Below are positions 32,037 through 49,714 of a stretch of 64,000 nt of DNA, one piece after another. Position 1 is the first letter of the stretch, and each line of letters begins with the position of its first letter. The notes under the pieces were generated by a model. It had not been told where the DNA came from and ran no database searches. It worked only from the letters and a program-made list of their open reading frames with translations. The position numbers were made by a program, and so were the translations under genes. The DNA is taken from assembly GCA_963921935.1 (NCBI GenBank), contig OY998182.1, forward strand, positions 36,362,028 through 36,426,027, in the 5' to 3' direction. This DNA comes from Galeruca laticollis (Eukaryota > Arthropoda > Insecta > Coleoptera > Chrysomelidae).

Positions 32037-34120
32037 CAGGGTGTCCCGGGACTAATGGGAAAAAAGTCAGGAGCGTATAATCTGAGCCAAAATAATGTTA
32101 GTACTTCATATAAACTTTTTCTATGCAGGCCCTCGTTTTCGAGTTATAGGCCTCCAAAGTTTTAATTTTGAATTTGGTTTTTATTTTTATTCTTTGTACT
32201 AGTTATTTGATCTTTATAAAATTTACGGCAAAGCTATAATGTACGTGTATGTTTATTTTGGAAAAGTAAACAGATTTATAGTAGTGCCTTGAAGCCAGGG
32301 ACGGACTACTCGCAATGGTTAGTGGTCCAAAAATTTTGCAGGGATGGCACACCCTGTATGAAATTATCGAAATTCACTTCCCCACACATTAAGCTAACGA
32401 AAAGGTATTCTAGCTGGAATTCGATAAAATAAGCAGTTTGGCTAATATTTACTGTTTTATTAATGCACTACGTACAAATTTACTTAACTAACTTATTAAT
32501 ACGATGTCGAATATTTACCTACAGTACTACAAAAAAATAATTTGATAATAGCAGGTTATAAAAACATTAGGAACTTATTTAATGGGAATGTAATAGGTAC
32601 GAAAACAACGTAATTAGTTGCTTTTAATCAAAATTACGAACTCGGCATCATTAAATCATTAAGAAAACCTAAAAAACACAAGTTATAAAACATTGGACTA
32701 AAACTAATTCCTGAACAACAACAAAAACTAACGTTATTCTAATAAATGTTCAATATGAGCTCCTCCTACTTCCACGCACATTCTAAGTCTACGAAGGTTG
32801 TTTCTTTGCACTTGAAAGAGCAATCCCACATTATTTCTAATAACATTGCAGTGTAACACAATTCTGTCTATTAAATCTTGCCTTGTTTGCACAGGTGTTT
32901 CGTATACCTTATTTTTGAGATAACCCTAGAGAAAGAAATCCATAGGATTAACGTCTGATCGCGGTGGCCATTGAAAAGGGCCTCCACGACCAATCCATCT
33001 ATTAGGAAACCTTGTGTGTAAATGCTGTCATACATCTACACTGAAATGAGGAGGGGCCCCAACATGCATGAACCATAAATTCCTACGAGTTTGCAGTAGC
33101 ACATCATCAAACAGGTTCCATAACTCATTTTGGAAAAGCTCCAAATATCTCTGGCCGGTCAAAGTACCGTCAATAAAGTATGGCCCTATCAAATGATTGC
33201 CAACTATTCCTGCCCAAACTTTAACCATGAATCTATGCTGGCTCCTAGTTTGAATTTATGACTCCACCTCTGGTGAAACCGGATTCATTCGTAAAGAGAA
33301 CGTTACTAATAAATGTATTGTCTGCTTGTTGTTGTCGCAGAAACCACTGGCTATACTCAAGTCGTGAAGGATAATCAGCCACTGTCATACTGTGTACTTT
33401 TTTCATGTGAAAAGGATATAACAGCTGTTCGTTTAGGATGCGATGAACAACTGATTTGGAGACGTTATGTTCTCTTGATAATTTTCGTAAACTCGTTTAT
33501 GGTTCATTATCAACTGCATTTAACAAAAGTTTTTACCAACTTTCCAATTAATAAGTCGGTAATGTTTTTTATTTTCTGCTATCGTTAAATTATTTTTTTG
33601 TAGTACTGTAAGTACATCTTGGACATCGTATTAATAAGTTAGTTTTACCTCGTGTACTTATAAAAATGGTGAATGCGTAAATTGGTACGTAGAGCATTAA
33701 TAAAACTGTAAATATTAGCCAAACGGATCATTTTATCGAATTCCAACAGGAGTACCTTTTCGTTAGCTTAATGTGTGGGGAAGTGAATTTCGATAATTTC
33801 ATACAGGGTGTGCCATCCCTGCAAATTTTTTGGATCACTAACCATTGCGAGTAGTCCGTCCCTGGCTTCAAGGCACTACTGTAAATCTGTTTACCTTACC
33901 AAAATAAACATACACGTATATTATAGCTTTGCCGTAAATTTTATAAAGATCAAATAACTAGTACAAAAAATAAAAATAAAAACCAAATTCAAAATTAAAA
34001 CTTTGGAGGCCTATAACTCGAAAACGAGGGCCTGCATAGAAAAAGTTTATATGAAGTACTAACATTATTTTGGCTCAGATTATACGCTCCTGACTTTTTT
34101 CCCATTAGTCCCGGGACACC

Positions 34121-34123
<3 letters not shown>
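32037..34123 (-). mobile_element. Mariner (DD41D-like) with TIRs of about 445 bp
   Basis: The ends read CAGGGTGTCCCGGGACTAAT in inverted orientation. The repeats extend over 32037-32482 and 33680-34123. TA target bases are part of (TA)n runs on both sides. It contains a degraded minus-strand transposase. Confidence 0.9.
32745..33600 (-). pseudogene. DD41D-like mariner transposase, catalytically dead
   Basis: Readable blocks are VHRILNEQLLYPFHMKKVH, VKVWAGIVGNHLIGPYFIDG, FPNRWIGRGGPFQWPPRSD and NPMDFFL. The usual TDE motif reads TNES, and the usual QDGAPPH reads HVGAPPH, so the first two catalytic Asp residues are both changed. Stops and frameshifts are also present. Confidence 0.8.
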
Positions 34124-34162
<39 letters not shown>

Positions 34163-34663
34163 AGCGTTTTTTTGTTCTATCAGACGTTCCAACATATAAA
34201 AACTTGAGTTCCATCGTGTTGGAATGTCCTGCACCAAAGCTTTCTCGGTCATATTAAGGGACTTTTGAATATTCTTCAGCCTATCACAAGCCAAAGAGGA
34301 GTGACTAAAATGAGTAACTATACGTCTTGCTTTTGCCAATAAATCTATAATTGATCGTTGACTTTCTATGGAGTCATGTATGGCTAATTGTATGGTATGT
34401 ATGAAACAGGGTTGGTGTTTTAATTTAACCTCATCTATGCCTTTTTTTATGTTGGCAGCATTATCAGCCAAAACCAAAAGAATTTGATTCTGATCTAACT
34501 TCCATATTGTCATGAATTCAGATAACATCTGTGAGATGTTTAAAGCTGTATGTGACCCAGGAAAATGCTTGCAGGCCAGTACAAATGAACATCTTTCAGT
34601 CGTATTAAAATCTATCCAATGTGCAGAAAAAGAAATGACTCTTTCAAATTGTTGTTTTGACTT
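34124..34663 (-). pseudogene. hAT transposase, N-proximal part
   Basis: Reads HWIDFNTTERCSFVLACKHF (first catalytic Asp region), LLVLADNAANIKKGIDEVKL (second Asp), CFIHTIQLAIHDSI and DIPTRWNSSFYMLERLIEQK. After KNALY the frame runs into the (TA)n tract and the mariner. The zinc-finger BED domain upstream is missing. Confidence 0.85.
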
Positions 34664-34797
34664 TTAGTAATAACTATTTTAAATGTAATAAGTGTGTATT
34701 AACTGTAACTAGCATTTACCTTACTATGTCTGTTTGACTTGTCACTATTGTACATTTTTGTAATTAATGTGATGAAATAAATCTATCTATCTAATTT
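34664..34797 (+). mobile_element. 3' tail of a non-LTR retrotransposon with (ATCT)n end
   Basis: The segment ends GATGAAATAAATCTATCTAT, matching in style the tail at 55290-55320. It is a short 5'-truncated insert. Confidence 0.6.
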
Positions 34798-34900
34798 TTA
34801 GTGGAACCCAGCTAACATTTTCCGAAGAAGTTGAATACTTGGGCGTCATAATCGACCAAAAACTGACATGAAACAGCCAGAGCTATAGTGGCAAGCTGGA
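34798..34900 (+). pseudogene. Fragment of a non-LTR RT thumb
   Basis: Reads LTFSEEVEYLGVIIDQKLT followed by a stop, the conserved V-x-Y-L-G-V-x-x-D segment after the RT palm. No other part of the element is attached. Confidence 0.65.
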
Positions 34901-36290
34901 CAGGCTGCAGTCTTTGGTAAGACATGGGGTGTACAGTATGATTCTAAAGTCTATTAGGGGAGTGTAGATTCTAATTTAATTTGGAATATAAAACTTACCA
35001 AATATCTGGATGAAAAAAAGGAACTCAAACTCCGGCTGTCCTGTCCAAGTTTTTCCAAATAAGACTAGGGTTAAAGGTACAGATAAATAGGGTAAATAAA
35101 GGAAATTGACAAACTCTAACCTTATCTATAACTCGGGCAACAGTGTTTTATGTCTGGCTGGCAACAGTGATTCGGGGGAAATCCCCTAGAAACACAAACA
35201 TATATTCTATACAGTTGTGTGAATTGTAAATTACGTGGTGAAACTAGTTCTATTTTGGCGTTCTGTTCGGCTCCATTTAGACCGTCTATAAGTATAAAAA
35301 CATGGAGCAAAATAAATTTAAGGGTTCCACAAAACCGAAAAGTGATGCTTGGAAATATTTTAATACAAAAAATGTCCATGGGAAGACAGTATATAATTGC
35401 AAATTATTTTCAATCATTTTTTATTTTCTTACCATTCTCAGAAAATTCTCCAACTTGAGAATATTCTCCAAAAGATTATTACCGAGAATTTTACATCTCT
35501 AAGCAAGCAGCATTCAAGAATTGAAATACTGAGATTCAATACACTAATATTACTTCCTTTTTTAAAATCCAATGTGGGTATTTTCAACCACCTACAAGAA
35601 CACAAATCAGACACGCAAGGTAGGACAAGGGCTTATTTAATTGACATGATTTTATTTGCTTAAAATAATTCTCTCTAAACTGTACCAGCTATCGAAGGGT
35701 CTTCAGTGTGATCAAAGTCTTGATCGCACATAGGCCGCGGAATATATTTTAATCAAACCGAAAAAAAAGTCATCGCCGATGTAGGATAATTATTAGCTAA
35801 TGATGAAACATACTTATTATTGAAAGTGAATGTTAAAGAATGTCATGTATATGATGTTTGGTTTGGCGGCCGTTGTTATGGTAGCGGTAGCGAAATTTAA
35901 CTTTGTGGACTGTGTTGAGAACGCGAAATACACACTTTGCATGTGATTTCACAAAAAGGTATTTTTTTATAATATAATAACGACTATCCCAACTTTTATA
36001 TATGAAATTTATTTTTAATTTAACAGAAATTCGTAACGTATCCAGTAAAAATAATGAACTGTACAACACATATCTACTATTAAAGATTCATTCGATCCAT
36101 ATCATTCATCAACCCTTTCTTTCTAACATCAGTCTGATGGGGTAAGTTTTTTTTGTGAGAAATTACAGAATTTTTCCAAAATAAAAACAGCTAAATAGAT
36201 GCCAAATTGCGTTATTTTTAAATTGGAAAAAATATATATAAACTTCCGTCTTAAAGGTTAACTCAACAGAAAATCTGTACCTTCCGACGA
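34901..36290. other. Unassigned sequence downstream of mortalin
   Basis: AT-rich with short unrelated open frames. It includes the presumed mortalin 3' flank. I could not identify a poly(A) site or another gene with confidence. Confidence 0.4.
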
Positions 36291-36346
36291 AATAACTTCA
36301 CATATTTACACTAAAATGTTTGTAAACTTTATGAAAAATTATTAGA

Positions 36347-42401
<6,055 letters not shown>

Positions 42402-42866
42402 CTGAAACAAGAAAAAATATATGAAATATCAAATGTCAAACAGTTTAATACATAGTATCCAAAATGAAAATTTGTATTTACAAAATTCCTATAAACAATC
42501 GTTATTCAGAAGAACTAAGCAGGGAAACAGAATAGATCAGAAATAAAAAAAATAATGTGATGTGTGATATTAATGTGATATGAATGCTACTATATTTATA
42601 CAAATGGGTATACTTCGTTATTCGCTTCATGATCACCTAACATATTTATGTTTAGTTGTTCGTGTAATTTTCTTTTCTTGTTGTTGTTGGTCAAATCCTG
42701 TCAATCTTGGATAACAGTTATTCATCATTTGTTTATGCTTTGTACAAAACAAAACATACTAAAAGTTTCCACTGATGAGAGCTTAATTGATTTTTAAACG
42801 CTCATTAGTTCAGGAATAATAGTATTGATATTGTGCATACATTAATTCTCCAGTAGAATTGATAAA
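42402..42866. other. Mortalin 5' intron sequence and retroelement leader
   Basis: About 60 bp at 42476-42535 (ACAAAATTCCTATAAACAAT, AGAAGAACTAAGCAGGGAAA) is repeated in direct orientation at 48398-48460, so the intervening retroelement complex is bracketed by related sequence. The rest is AT-rich leader of the element whose ORF1 starts at 42867. Confidence 0.5.
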
Positions 42867-43142
42867 ATGGTTGTTAACAAATGCTCATACTGTGATGAAA
42901 TTATTGGCGATAAGCCAATGGCTTGCAATAGCTGTCATACGACTGAACAATGTACTGGCTTAAGTGCATCTGAACTTCGAGTTGTTGTGATTCAGAACAG
43001 AACTTTGTTCTACTTTTGTTCCGATTGCCGTCTAACATTCAAAAGTGTGCCCAAAATTATCAGAGATGTTGAAAACTTTAAATCAGAAGTTACCTCGCTG
43101 AAAGCTGAAATTCATAAATTAAAAGATGCAAAGAGTAACTGA
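42867..43142 (+). CDS. Non-LTR ORF1 with a PHD-type zinc finger and coiled coil
   Basis: A 91-residue open frame from ATG 42867. Residues 6-54 form a Cys/His finger (CSYCDEIIGDKPMACNSCHT, then CTGLSASELR, then YFCSDC) like the PHD finger of ORF1 proteins in CR1-type retrotransposons. The rest is charged and helical (EVTSLKAEIHKLKDAKSN), a probable coiled coil. The usual protein is several hundred residues, so this is truncated by a stop at 43140-43142. It would bind element RNA or chromatin. Confidence 0.7.
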   Translation: MVVNKCSYCDEIIGDKPMACNSCHTTEQCTGLSASELRVVVIQNRTLFYFCSDCRLTFKSVPKIIRDVENFKSEVTSLKAEIHKLKDAKSN

Positions 43143-43639
43143 CAATATCTTAAACGAACTTTACGAACGCCAAAAAACTAGCAAACAATTTATTTATCTT
43201 CAATATACCTGAATTATCAACAACATACGCCGATAAAAACAAAGTTAAATCCCTTTTAACTGGAGTTAATTAAAGTCTGGTAAACATCAATGATACAAAA
43301 AAAATTCGTTTTGAGAAGTAGCAAAATGGACATAGCCTAATTAAAGTTGTTCTTTCTTTTGCTCGAAAGGTGATAAGTCTTAAGAAATAAAGTTAAATTA
43401 GGTCATGCAAACCAAGTATTTTTCCAATCTGATCAGACTCTCTATCAGAAAAAGCAATATGACTCAGAGAAAAACAAACATAGTGTGTCAACAGGCTGGT
43501 GAGCAGAATTTGATTATTAAATACTTCAACAGTACACCGAAAATTGTTATAAAAAACTGAATTTGGGAAGCCCTTCACTTTATTACCAAAATGTTAAGAG
43601 GACAGAACTAAATTGACTGACCTCAGCTTGAATGTTTGC

Positions 43640-45000
43640 AATTCTTCTTACAATATCATTCACTGAAACCTGGCTAACACCCGAATTTAAGGATGCTTCT
43701 CAACTATAATGTCTATAGAGCTTATCACTCTATTGCATCCAGTGTTTTCAGCAGGGGTGGGGGTGTATTAATTCATACTAAGAAAACATTTTACTCTTAT
43801 CTAATTCAATCCGATCCTTCGATCAAACAGTTGTTTGTGCTCATAACAAGTTTATAATTAGTACTGTATGTTTTACACCCAAATCGATATCTACTTTATA
43901 TCAATCATACTTTGATCAGCTAATCACCATAAGCGAGCAATATGCTAGTACAAACCTCTTCCTGTTTGGTGATTTTAATTTACCTTCAGCAATAAGGGAT
44001 AGACGATTATTTTTCCGTTGCTTCCACTCAGCCTACAGCTGCACACTGAGATTGATTCTATTGAAAAGATATCCAACATCTGTGCTTTCCTCAATCTTTT
44101 CCAGTCCAACGAAATGTCGAACAATAGAGGAGCTACTCTTGACCTCATTTTATCACCAGTTGATTTTGGGGTACTGAAGGCGGTCTACATTTTAATTTCA
44201 GAAGATGCCCATCACCCTACGTTTGAATGTAATCTACCACTCAAAAACGCAGAAGAATATTCATCTGCTGAAGAGTATTACTATATCTTCCTTCATGCTG
44301 ACTATGCAGCAATTTGTCCGTCCCTCGAATGGGATGTGCAATTCATGGAAAAAAGCTCTCTGATATGGTCTATATATTTAATAAGTCTCTATTATCAGGC
44401 GAATTTCCGGATTACTGGAAAACCTCCAATATATAAACCTGGTGTAACGTAGGTAATTGTCATACTATTTCTATTCTTAGTGCAATTCCAAAAGTTTTTG
44501 AGAGCATCATTTCTGAATACCTTCCTTACGACGGCTGCTCAATTATAGGGACCCAACAATTCGGATTCACATCTAAAAAGTCAGCGGAATTGGGTCAGAT
44601 TACATTTGTTGATTTTTGGTCTGATACTCTGGAGAGGGGTTCACAAATTGACTTTGTGTACACTGGTTTTTCCAAAGCTTTTGACAAAATTAATTATGAG
44701 ATTTTGGTTTATAAACGATATTAATACGGTGTTGTTGGACTTATATTGCAGTATCTAAAGAGCTATCTTACGGAAAAATATGAACTGTCAGGGTTAAACA
44801 TTCCACAAGGGTTCCATTTGGGACCACTCTTATTTAACCTTTTTATTAACGATTTAATTGACTGTTTCAAAGACAGCAAAGCTTCGCTATTTGTTGACGA
44901 TTTAAAATGTTTTAATATAATTAAAAGTGAGGCTGATACATTGAGTCTACAAAATGATATTGATAGCGTATCTAACTGGTATAATCTAAATGGAATGTAT
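43640..45000 (+). pseudogene. Non-LTR ORF2: endonuclease and RT up to the insertion
   Basis: A degraded endonuclease (FLFGDFNLPS near 43970, then GATLDLILSPVDFGV) leads to RT blocks: TQQFGFTSKKSAELGQI, DFVYTGFSKAFDKINYEIL (first Asp), GLNIPQGFHLGPLLFNLFIN and SLFVDDLKCF, where the usual YADD box reads FVDD. Stops near 43620, 44450 and 44722. Confidence 0.8.
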
Positions 45001-45356
45001 GATGAAATAAAACAATATAATTTGTTTAAATCTTCATTTATTAGAACTAATATTCAATTTAAACTGGTTGACGCGTTTCACTAACACAGTAGCTTTGTCA
45101 AAACGAATGAAGGTATAATGTAAAAATGTCTTAATATATACAGTGCATAAATACAGAATTCTATTTAATAATGTTAACAAAGGTATTGAAATGAATTACC
45201 TGGAAATTCATTCACTACAAACATTCCTAAGCTATCTTCTAGGTAAAAAGAGTTTAATAAAGGAGAGTGATTGATATCTATTTGGTCGTTAAGAAGATTA
45301 CCTGAATATTTATTTTTGTTAATCTCAAGGGCCTTTAATAAATTTAAACTAAAGGA

Positions 45357-45662
45357 TTAATCGACTACATGGAGAATTTCAAAATTTGGGTCGAAAATGT
45401 GTTGGTTTTCTAATAAATGCTTTGAATAGTTAGAATCTAATTTTTTGTTGTCATATCTACGTTTGTGTTCCGAAATTTTAGTTTTAAAATTTCTAAAAGT
45501 TCTACCGATATAAATTTTATCACTGTTATCATTACCACATTTTAATTTATAAACTCCTGATTTGTTTAATTTTGAAGATATATATTTATTATTTTTAATG
45601 AATTTGGATAAATTGTAATCAGTTTTAAAGGAAATATTCATGTCTAAAATAATAATAAACAA
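45357..45662 (-). pseudogene. GIY-YIG endonuclease of a Penelope-like element (left arm)
   Basis: Minus strand, 101 residues: NISFKTDYNLSKFIKNN, SGVYKLKCGNDNSDKIYIGR (GVY...IYIG core), TFRNFKTKISEHKRRYDN and SKHLLENQHIFDPNFEIL. Open but lacking the RT half. The conserved Arg after YIG and the E-H motif are present. Confidence 0.85.
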
Positions 45663-45728
45663 TTTAAAAGCTTAAGATACTTTGGAACACCATCCTTAAA
45701 AATTAAATCATTTTTAGAAACTTTAGAC

Positions 45729-46130
45729 ATGAATATTTCCTTTAAAACTGATTACAATTTATCTAAATTCACTAAAAATAATAAATCTAAATCTTCAAAA
45801 TTAAACAAATCAGGAGTTTATAAATTAAAATGTGGTGATGACAACTGTGATAAAATTTATATTGGTAGAACTTTTAGAAATATTTTAAAACTAGAAAATT
45901 TCGGAACACAAACGTAGCTATGACAACAAAAAATTAGATTCTAACTATTCAAATCATTTATTAGAAATCCAACACATTTTCGACCCAAATTTCGAAATTC
46001 TCCATGTAGTCGGTAAATCCTTTAGTTTAAATTTATTAGAGATTAACAAAAATAAATATTCAGGTAAACCTCTTAACGACCAAATAAATATCAATCACTC
46101 TCCTTTATTAAACCTTTTTACCTAGAAGAT
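45729..46130 (+). pseudogene. GIY-YIG endonuclease of a Penelope-like element (right arm)
   Basis: Same protein as the left arm in inverted orientation: SGVYKLKCGDDNCDKIYIGR, a frameshift near 45890, then HLLEIQHIFDPNFEILHVVG and a C-terminal tail (NDQININHSPLLNLF). A few substitutions from the left arm show some age after duplication. Confidence 0.85.
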
Positions 46131-46366
46131 AGCTTAGGAATGTTTGTAGTGAATGAATTTCCAGGTAATTTCTTGCAATACCTTTATTAACATTAGTAAA
46201 TAGAATTCTGTATTTATGCACTGTATATATTAAGACATGTTTATATTATACCTTCATTCGTTTTGACAAAGCTACCGTGTTAGTGAAACGTGTCAACCAG
46301 TTTAAACTGAACATTAGTTCAAATAAATGAAGATTTAAACAAATTATATTGTTTTATTTCATCGTT

Positions 46367-47545
46367 CAGTATGGATCTTCATTACGACCTTTTTGTCACA
46401 CTAAACGAGCAGGGGTGGTATGCTGAAGGATATGCTGACGACATCATCATTCTAATACGGGGAAAACACGTGGGCATCTGCCTGGAACTAATACAGAGGG
46501 CAATGTCCATAGTGGAGAGATGGTGTGATGCGGAGGGATTGTCTGTCAATCCCTCGAAAACTATCATGGTACTATTTACAAAACAGCGAATCGCAGAGAT
46601 TACTAGTGTCCCTCAATGCATGTTGAACAATATCACTTGGTACGACGACGGGTCAAACAGGTACAGGAGCAGGCATTTACGGCGTCAGACCCAGGCAAAG
46701 CATAAGTGTCTGTCTTGGCAAAATGATGACCGTATTTCAAGCAGAAATAGCTGCACTAATCGAATGCGGCAGAACATGCATAGACAGGAAATATAACAAA
46801 AAGACCATCTATGTGAACACGGACAGTCGGGCGGCCCTTTTGGACTTAGCAAGCCACAGCTATACGTCGAAGATAGTGTGGGACTGTCACAATACCTTGA
46901 AAACCTTGGCAAAAGACAATGGAGTAATTCTTACTTGGGTGCCAAGCCATACAGGGGTAGCTGGAAATGAGGGAGCTGATAAGTGTGCCAAGAAAGGAGC
47001 TCATCTCACCCTCATGGGACCAGAACCAGCATACGGCGTTTCATACAGCGCCGTACCAAAAACTGTTTCCAACTGGGTGTTGCTTGAACACGAAAAGCGC
47101 TGGAACAAAATCACGGGACATGCTCAGTCCAAAAGAATGCTAAAAGGACCATCGAGTTCCTACACAGCAAATGCTTTTAGACTGGGTAGGAATGAACCGC
47201 GAAAAGTGGTAGGATTCATAACTCACACCTAGAGAAAATGGGGATTGAAATAACATATCCCCATTGCAGGATGTGTGGAGAAGCAGAGGAAACCGCAAAG
47301 CACGTGTTCTTCGATTGCCCTGCCTTGTGCAGAAGGCAAGCCTCCTGTCGAGATATCTTCCTAGGCACAAATCAGGAGGGAATGCAGGAAAACATAGTCC
47401 GACGAATCTCAATGTTCGCTAAGAATTTAGGATGGGACTCTGCTTAATACCTGTGAGTGGGGGTGCACAATAAGCCAATTAATGGCTGAGCGGCAACCAT
47501 TAGGGCACCTGAACCCTAACCCCCTCGTGACTAAAAAAATGGATC
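46367..47545 (+). mobile_element. R1/Jockey-type non-LTR fragment (RT palm, RNase H, zinc knuckle, 3' UTR)
   Basis: It starts directly at the end of the Penelope pair and runs to a short A-rich tail (CTCGTGACTAAAAAAATG). It is 5'-truncated and has an internal deletion of the RT thumb near 46620. The GC content is visibly higher than its neighbours. Confidence 0.8.
46371..47447 (+). pseudogene. Non-LTR RT palm and RNase H with C-terminal zinc knuckle
   Basis: RT palm WYAEGYADDIIILIRGKHVG (YADD) and GLSVNPSKTIMVLF, then a jump to RNase H: TWYDDGSN (first Asp), FQAEIAALIECGRTCIDRK (Glu), VNTDSRAALLDL (Asp) and WVPSHTGVAGNEGADKCAKK (His and Asp). Then a stop at 47230 and the zinc knuckle CRMCGEAEETAKHVFFDC. 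One frameshift near 46720 and one stop near 47230. Confidence 0.85.
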
Positions 47546-48150
47546 TACATCAAGTAAAAGCCTCATCTATTCAATTTTTTAAATGGAATGTGTTTGAATG
47601 TACATGACCCAATCACTTTCGAATATAGTATAAATAAACTGACCTTACATTCTACTTTTGAAACCAACGATCTAGGTGTGATCCTAGACTCCTCATTCTG
47701 CTATGAATCTCACATTCCCACTGTAATTCTGAAGTCTATGAAGATGCTAAGCTTCATAAGGAGAATCCCCTGTGATTTTCCTTACATTGCTGCAATTAAA
47801 TCCCTCTATTATTCCCTGGTTAGATCGCATCTTGATTATTGTTCCACAGTTTGGCCCCCTCATTACTTTACCTATAAGGTGAAACTTGAAGATGTCCAGC
47901 ACGATTTCCTGAGATATATTGGCTTCAAGACGCGTGAGCTTCTCTCCAAAATATCTCTACTTGTCCCCAGTCGTTCAACTAGACAGGTGTAAATCTTTTA
48001 TGATTGATTTCACATATTCAATTACTCATACAACAGCTTTATTCCCAGAACTCAATTAGCTAACTCTTTTAATAACCTTCAAATCATTAATACATCAGTT
48101 TCCCGCTTCAAAAACTATGTGCTTGACCTTGTTATTTAATACTTGCAGCT
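47530..48150 (+). pseudogene. Non-LTR ORF2: RT thumb and C-terminal region of the interrupted element
   Basis: Reads HSTFETNDLGVILDSSFCYE (thumb), FIRRIPCDFPYIAAIKSLYY and SLVRSHLDYCSTVWPPHYF (the conserved L-V-R-S-x-L-x-Y-x-S-x-x-W box), then DVQHDFLRYIGFKTREL and NSFNNLQIINTSVSRFK at the end. A frameshift lies near 47990. Followed by the 3' UTR and AATAAA-rich tail. Confidence 0.85.
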
Positions 48151-48379
48151 TGTGATTCTGTATTGTGTTTTAGTGTTATTTTGCCTTCTAGAATTGATTA
48201 GCTCATATTGTTACGCTTTGTGAATTTTTCTTGTTTGATCTATAGGTATGTTATCTTACTATTTCAAAATTGTATTGTTCATATACTTTATTTTCAATCC
48301 ACTTTATTGTACTGACTATTATGTAGCCCTGTAATACTTTTATCTGAATTGGGCTTGTCCGTGAATAAAGAAATAAATA

Positions 48380-48970
48380 AAAATGAAAAGTTGTAGTTAC
48401 AAAATTCCTATAAACAATTGTTATCCGGAAGAACTAAGCAGGGAAACAGATTGGATCAGAGTTAAAAACTCCGAAAAGCTAGCAGCTCACCTGAGGTATA
48501 ATCCTCTAAAAATAAGGATATTATGGAAATGCTTGGTATATTAAAATTGTTACCTGTGAAAGACTTCTTTTTATATCATGTATTGATTTTTATATATAAA
48601 ATTAAAGCTGGACATGCACCAACTTATCGTAACACTAGTTCATATGATACATGAATATAATACAAGACGAAGAAACCACTTTTATAATCCGCCTGTAAAA
48701 ACTGTGCTCCGAATTCAATTTTTTTAAGGGATTGCAACAATTTAATGAATTGCCTGGCTCTATAAAGGATTCAACATAGTTAAATATTTTTAAAAATAAA
48801 CTAAAATAATATTTATTAAATGTATAGCTTTTTAAATGTAGACTTGAATATGGTATGTGTAAAATGTATTAATGTTATTTTATATTATATTATTCATTTT
48901 TGTATTTGTAATAAGTGTAAGTATATATTAGTTGTTTATTAATTAAATAAAGCATTTATATACATTCATT
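48380..48970 (+). mobile_element. 3' end of another non-LTR retrotransposon
   Basis: A decayed C-terminus (FFKGLQQFNELPGSIKD and LNIFKNKLK) precedes an AT-rich 3' UTR ending AATTAAATAAAGCATTTATA. Its first 70 bp match 42476-42540. Confidence 0.6.
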
Positions 48971-48974
48971 TATT

Positions 48975-49560
48975 CAACTACGAGGTTATCAAATAAATCA
49001 TGCCCTACATCCTCAAAACCCAGCCAGAGGAGAAACTGTAGTAATCTTCACTGGGAACAAGAAAAAATTGAAACTGATGAAATACAAGTGGCTTATATTA
49101 CCGTTAAAACTAAGAAATATATGCTCAACATTTTAGCTGCGTATTTTTTCCCTCAAAGTGCAGACTTTAATGCAAAAAATGTATGTTGGGACTCCAGACG
49201 CACTACAACTAAAGGTAATAAATTACAGAATGCTGTGAATGAACACAAATGTAGATGGCACTCTACTGTCAGACCCACTTACTGGTGAGTGTTGCAAATA
49301 AAATTCCAGATATTTTGGAGATTTTCATGTCCAAAAACGTGACAACAAATGCTATAAACTATAAATGAACATATTGATACCACTGAACTTAAACCCACAC
49401 TGACTAACAAATTTACAGACTGGAGAAGCTTTCAATCTGAAGTTAATGAAAAAATTGAGCTGAATGGTTTTATCCAAACGATAGAACAACTCACCCATAA
49501 TTCAAAGAAAAACAGTAGGATACAATTATCCCAAAGAAATAAAACTTGAGTCAACAAAAA
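48975..49560 (+). pseudogene. Jockey-like endonuclease fragment
   Basis: Frames near 48975-49290 resemble an APE-type endonuclease: NPARGETVVIF, ITVKTKKYMLNILAAYFFP, and DFNAKNVCWDSRRTTTKGNK (the D-F-N-A-K-x-x-x-W-x-S motif). Later stretches up to 49560 match the linker before RT. Several frameshifts. Confidence 0.65.
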
Positions 49561-49714
49561 AGAAAGATTAGGAAGTTATGGTAAAAGATTCGAATAGCAG
49601 AAAATAAAAATAAATGAATAGGCTTATACAACTAAAAAGAGAAAACACAAAAAATAAAAATTAGTCACGTGAGTTATGTGTCATATTTTCCCCTCATTAG
49701 GATGATATGAGCTA

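Larger units (their letters stand above)
30896..34663 (-). mobile_element. hAT transposon, interrupted by a mariner
   Basis: A ZBED-type hAT transposase runs from about 34663 to 31147 on the minus strand. The left end near 30896 (TAGGGATCGATCGATACCG) has the hAT-like TAGGG start and a palindromic CGATATCGG block. The other end is lost at a retroelement tail near 34664. The mariner at 32037-34123 splits the gene. Confidence 0.75.
45003..46366. mobile_element. Head-to-head pair of Penelope-like 3' ends
   Basis: 45003-45655 and 45735-46366 are inverted copies, each with a GIY-YIG gene pointing outward. Outer sequences such as TTTCACTAACACAGTAGCTT and AAGCTACCGTGTTAGTGAAA pair. The centre is about 70 bp. 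Inserted in the CR1/Jockey-like RT. Confidence 0.85.
42860..48372 (+). mobile_element. CR1/Jockey-like non-LTR retrotransposon, interrupted at about 44998
   Basis: ORF1 (42867), endonuclease and RT (to 44998), then foreign sequence to about 47545, then the rest of RT and the 3' end with tail GAATAAAGAAATAAATAAA. The RT reads across the gap as WYNLNGM followed by DLHQVKASSIQFF. Confidence 0.8.

Noticed and set aside
31573..32055. Plus-strand frame of 160 codons
   Set aside because: Antisense to the hAT transposase.
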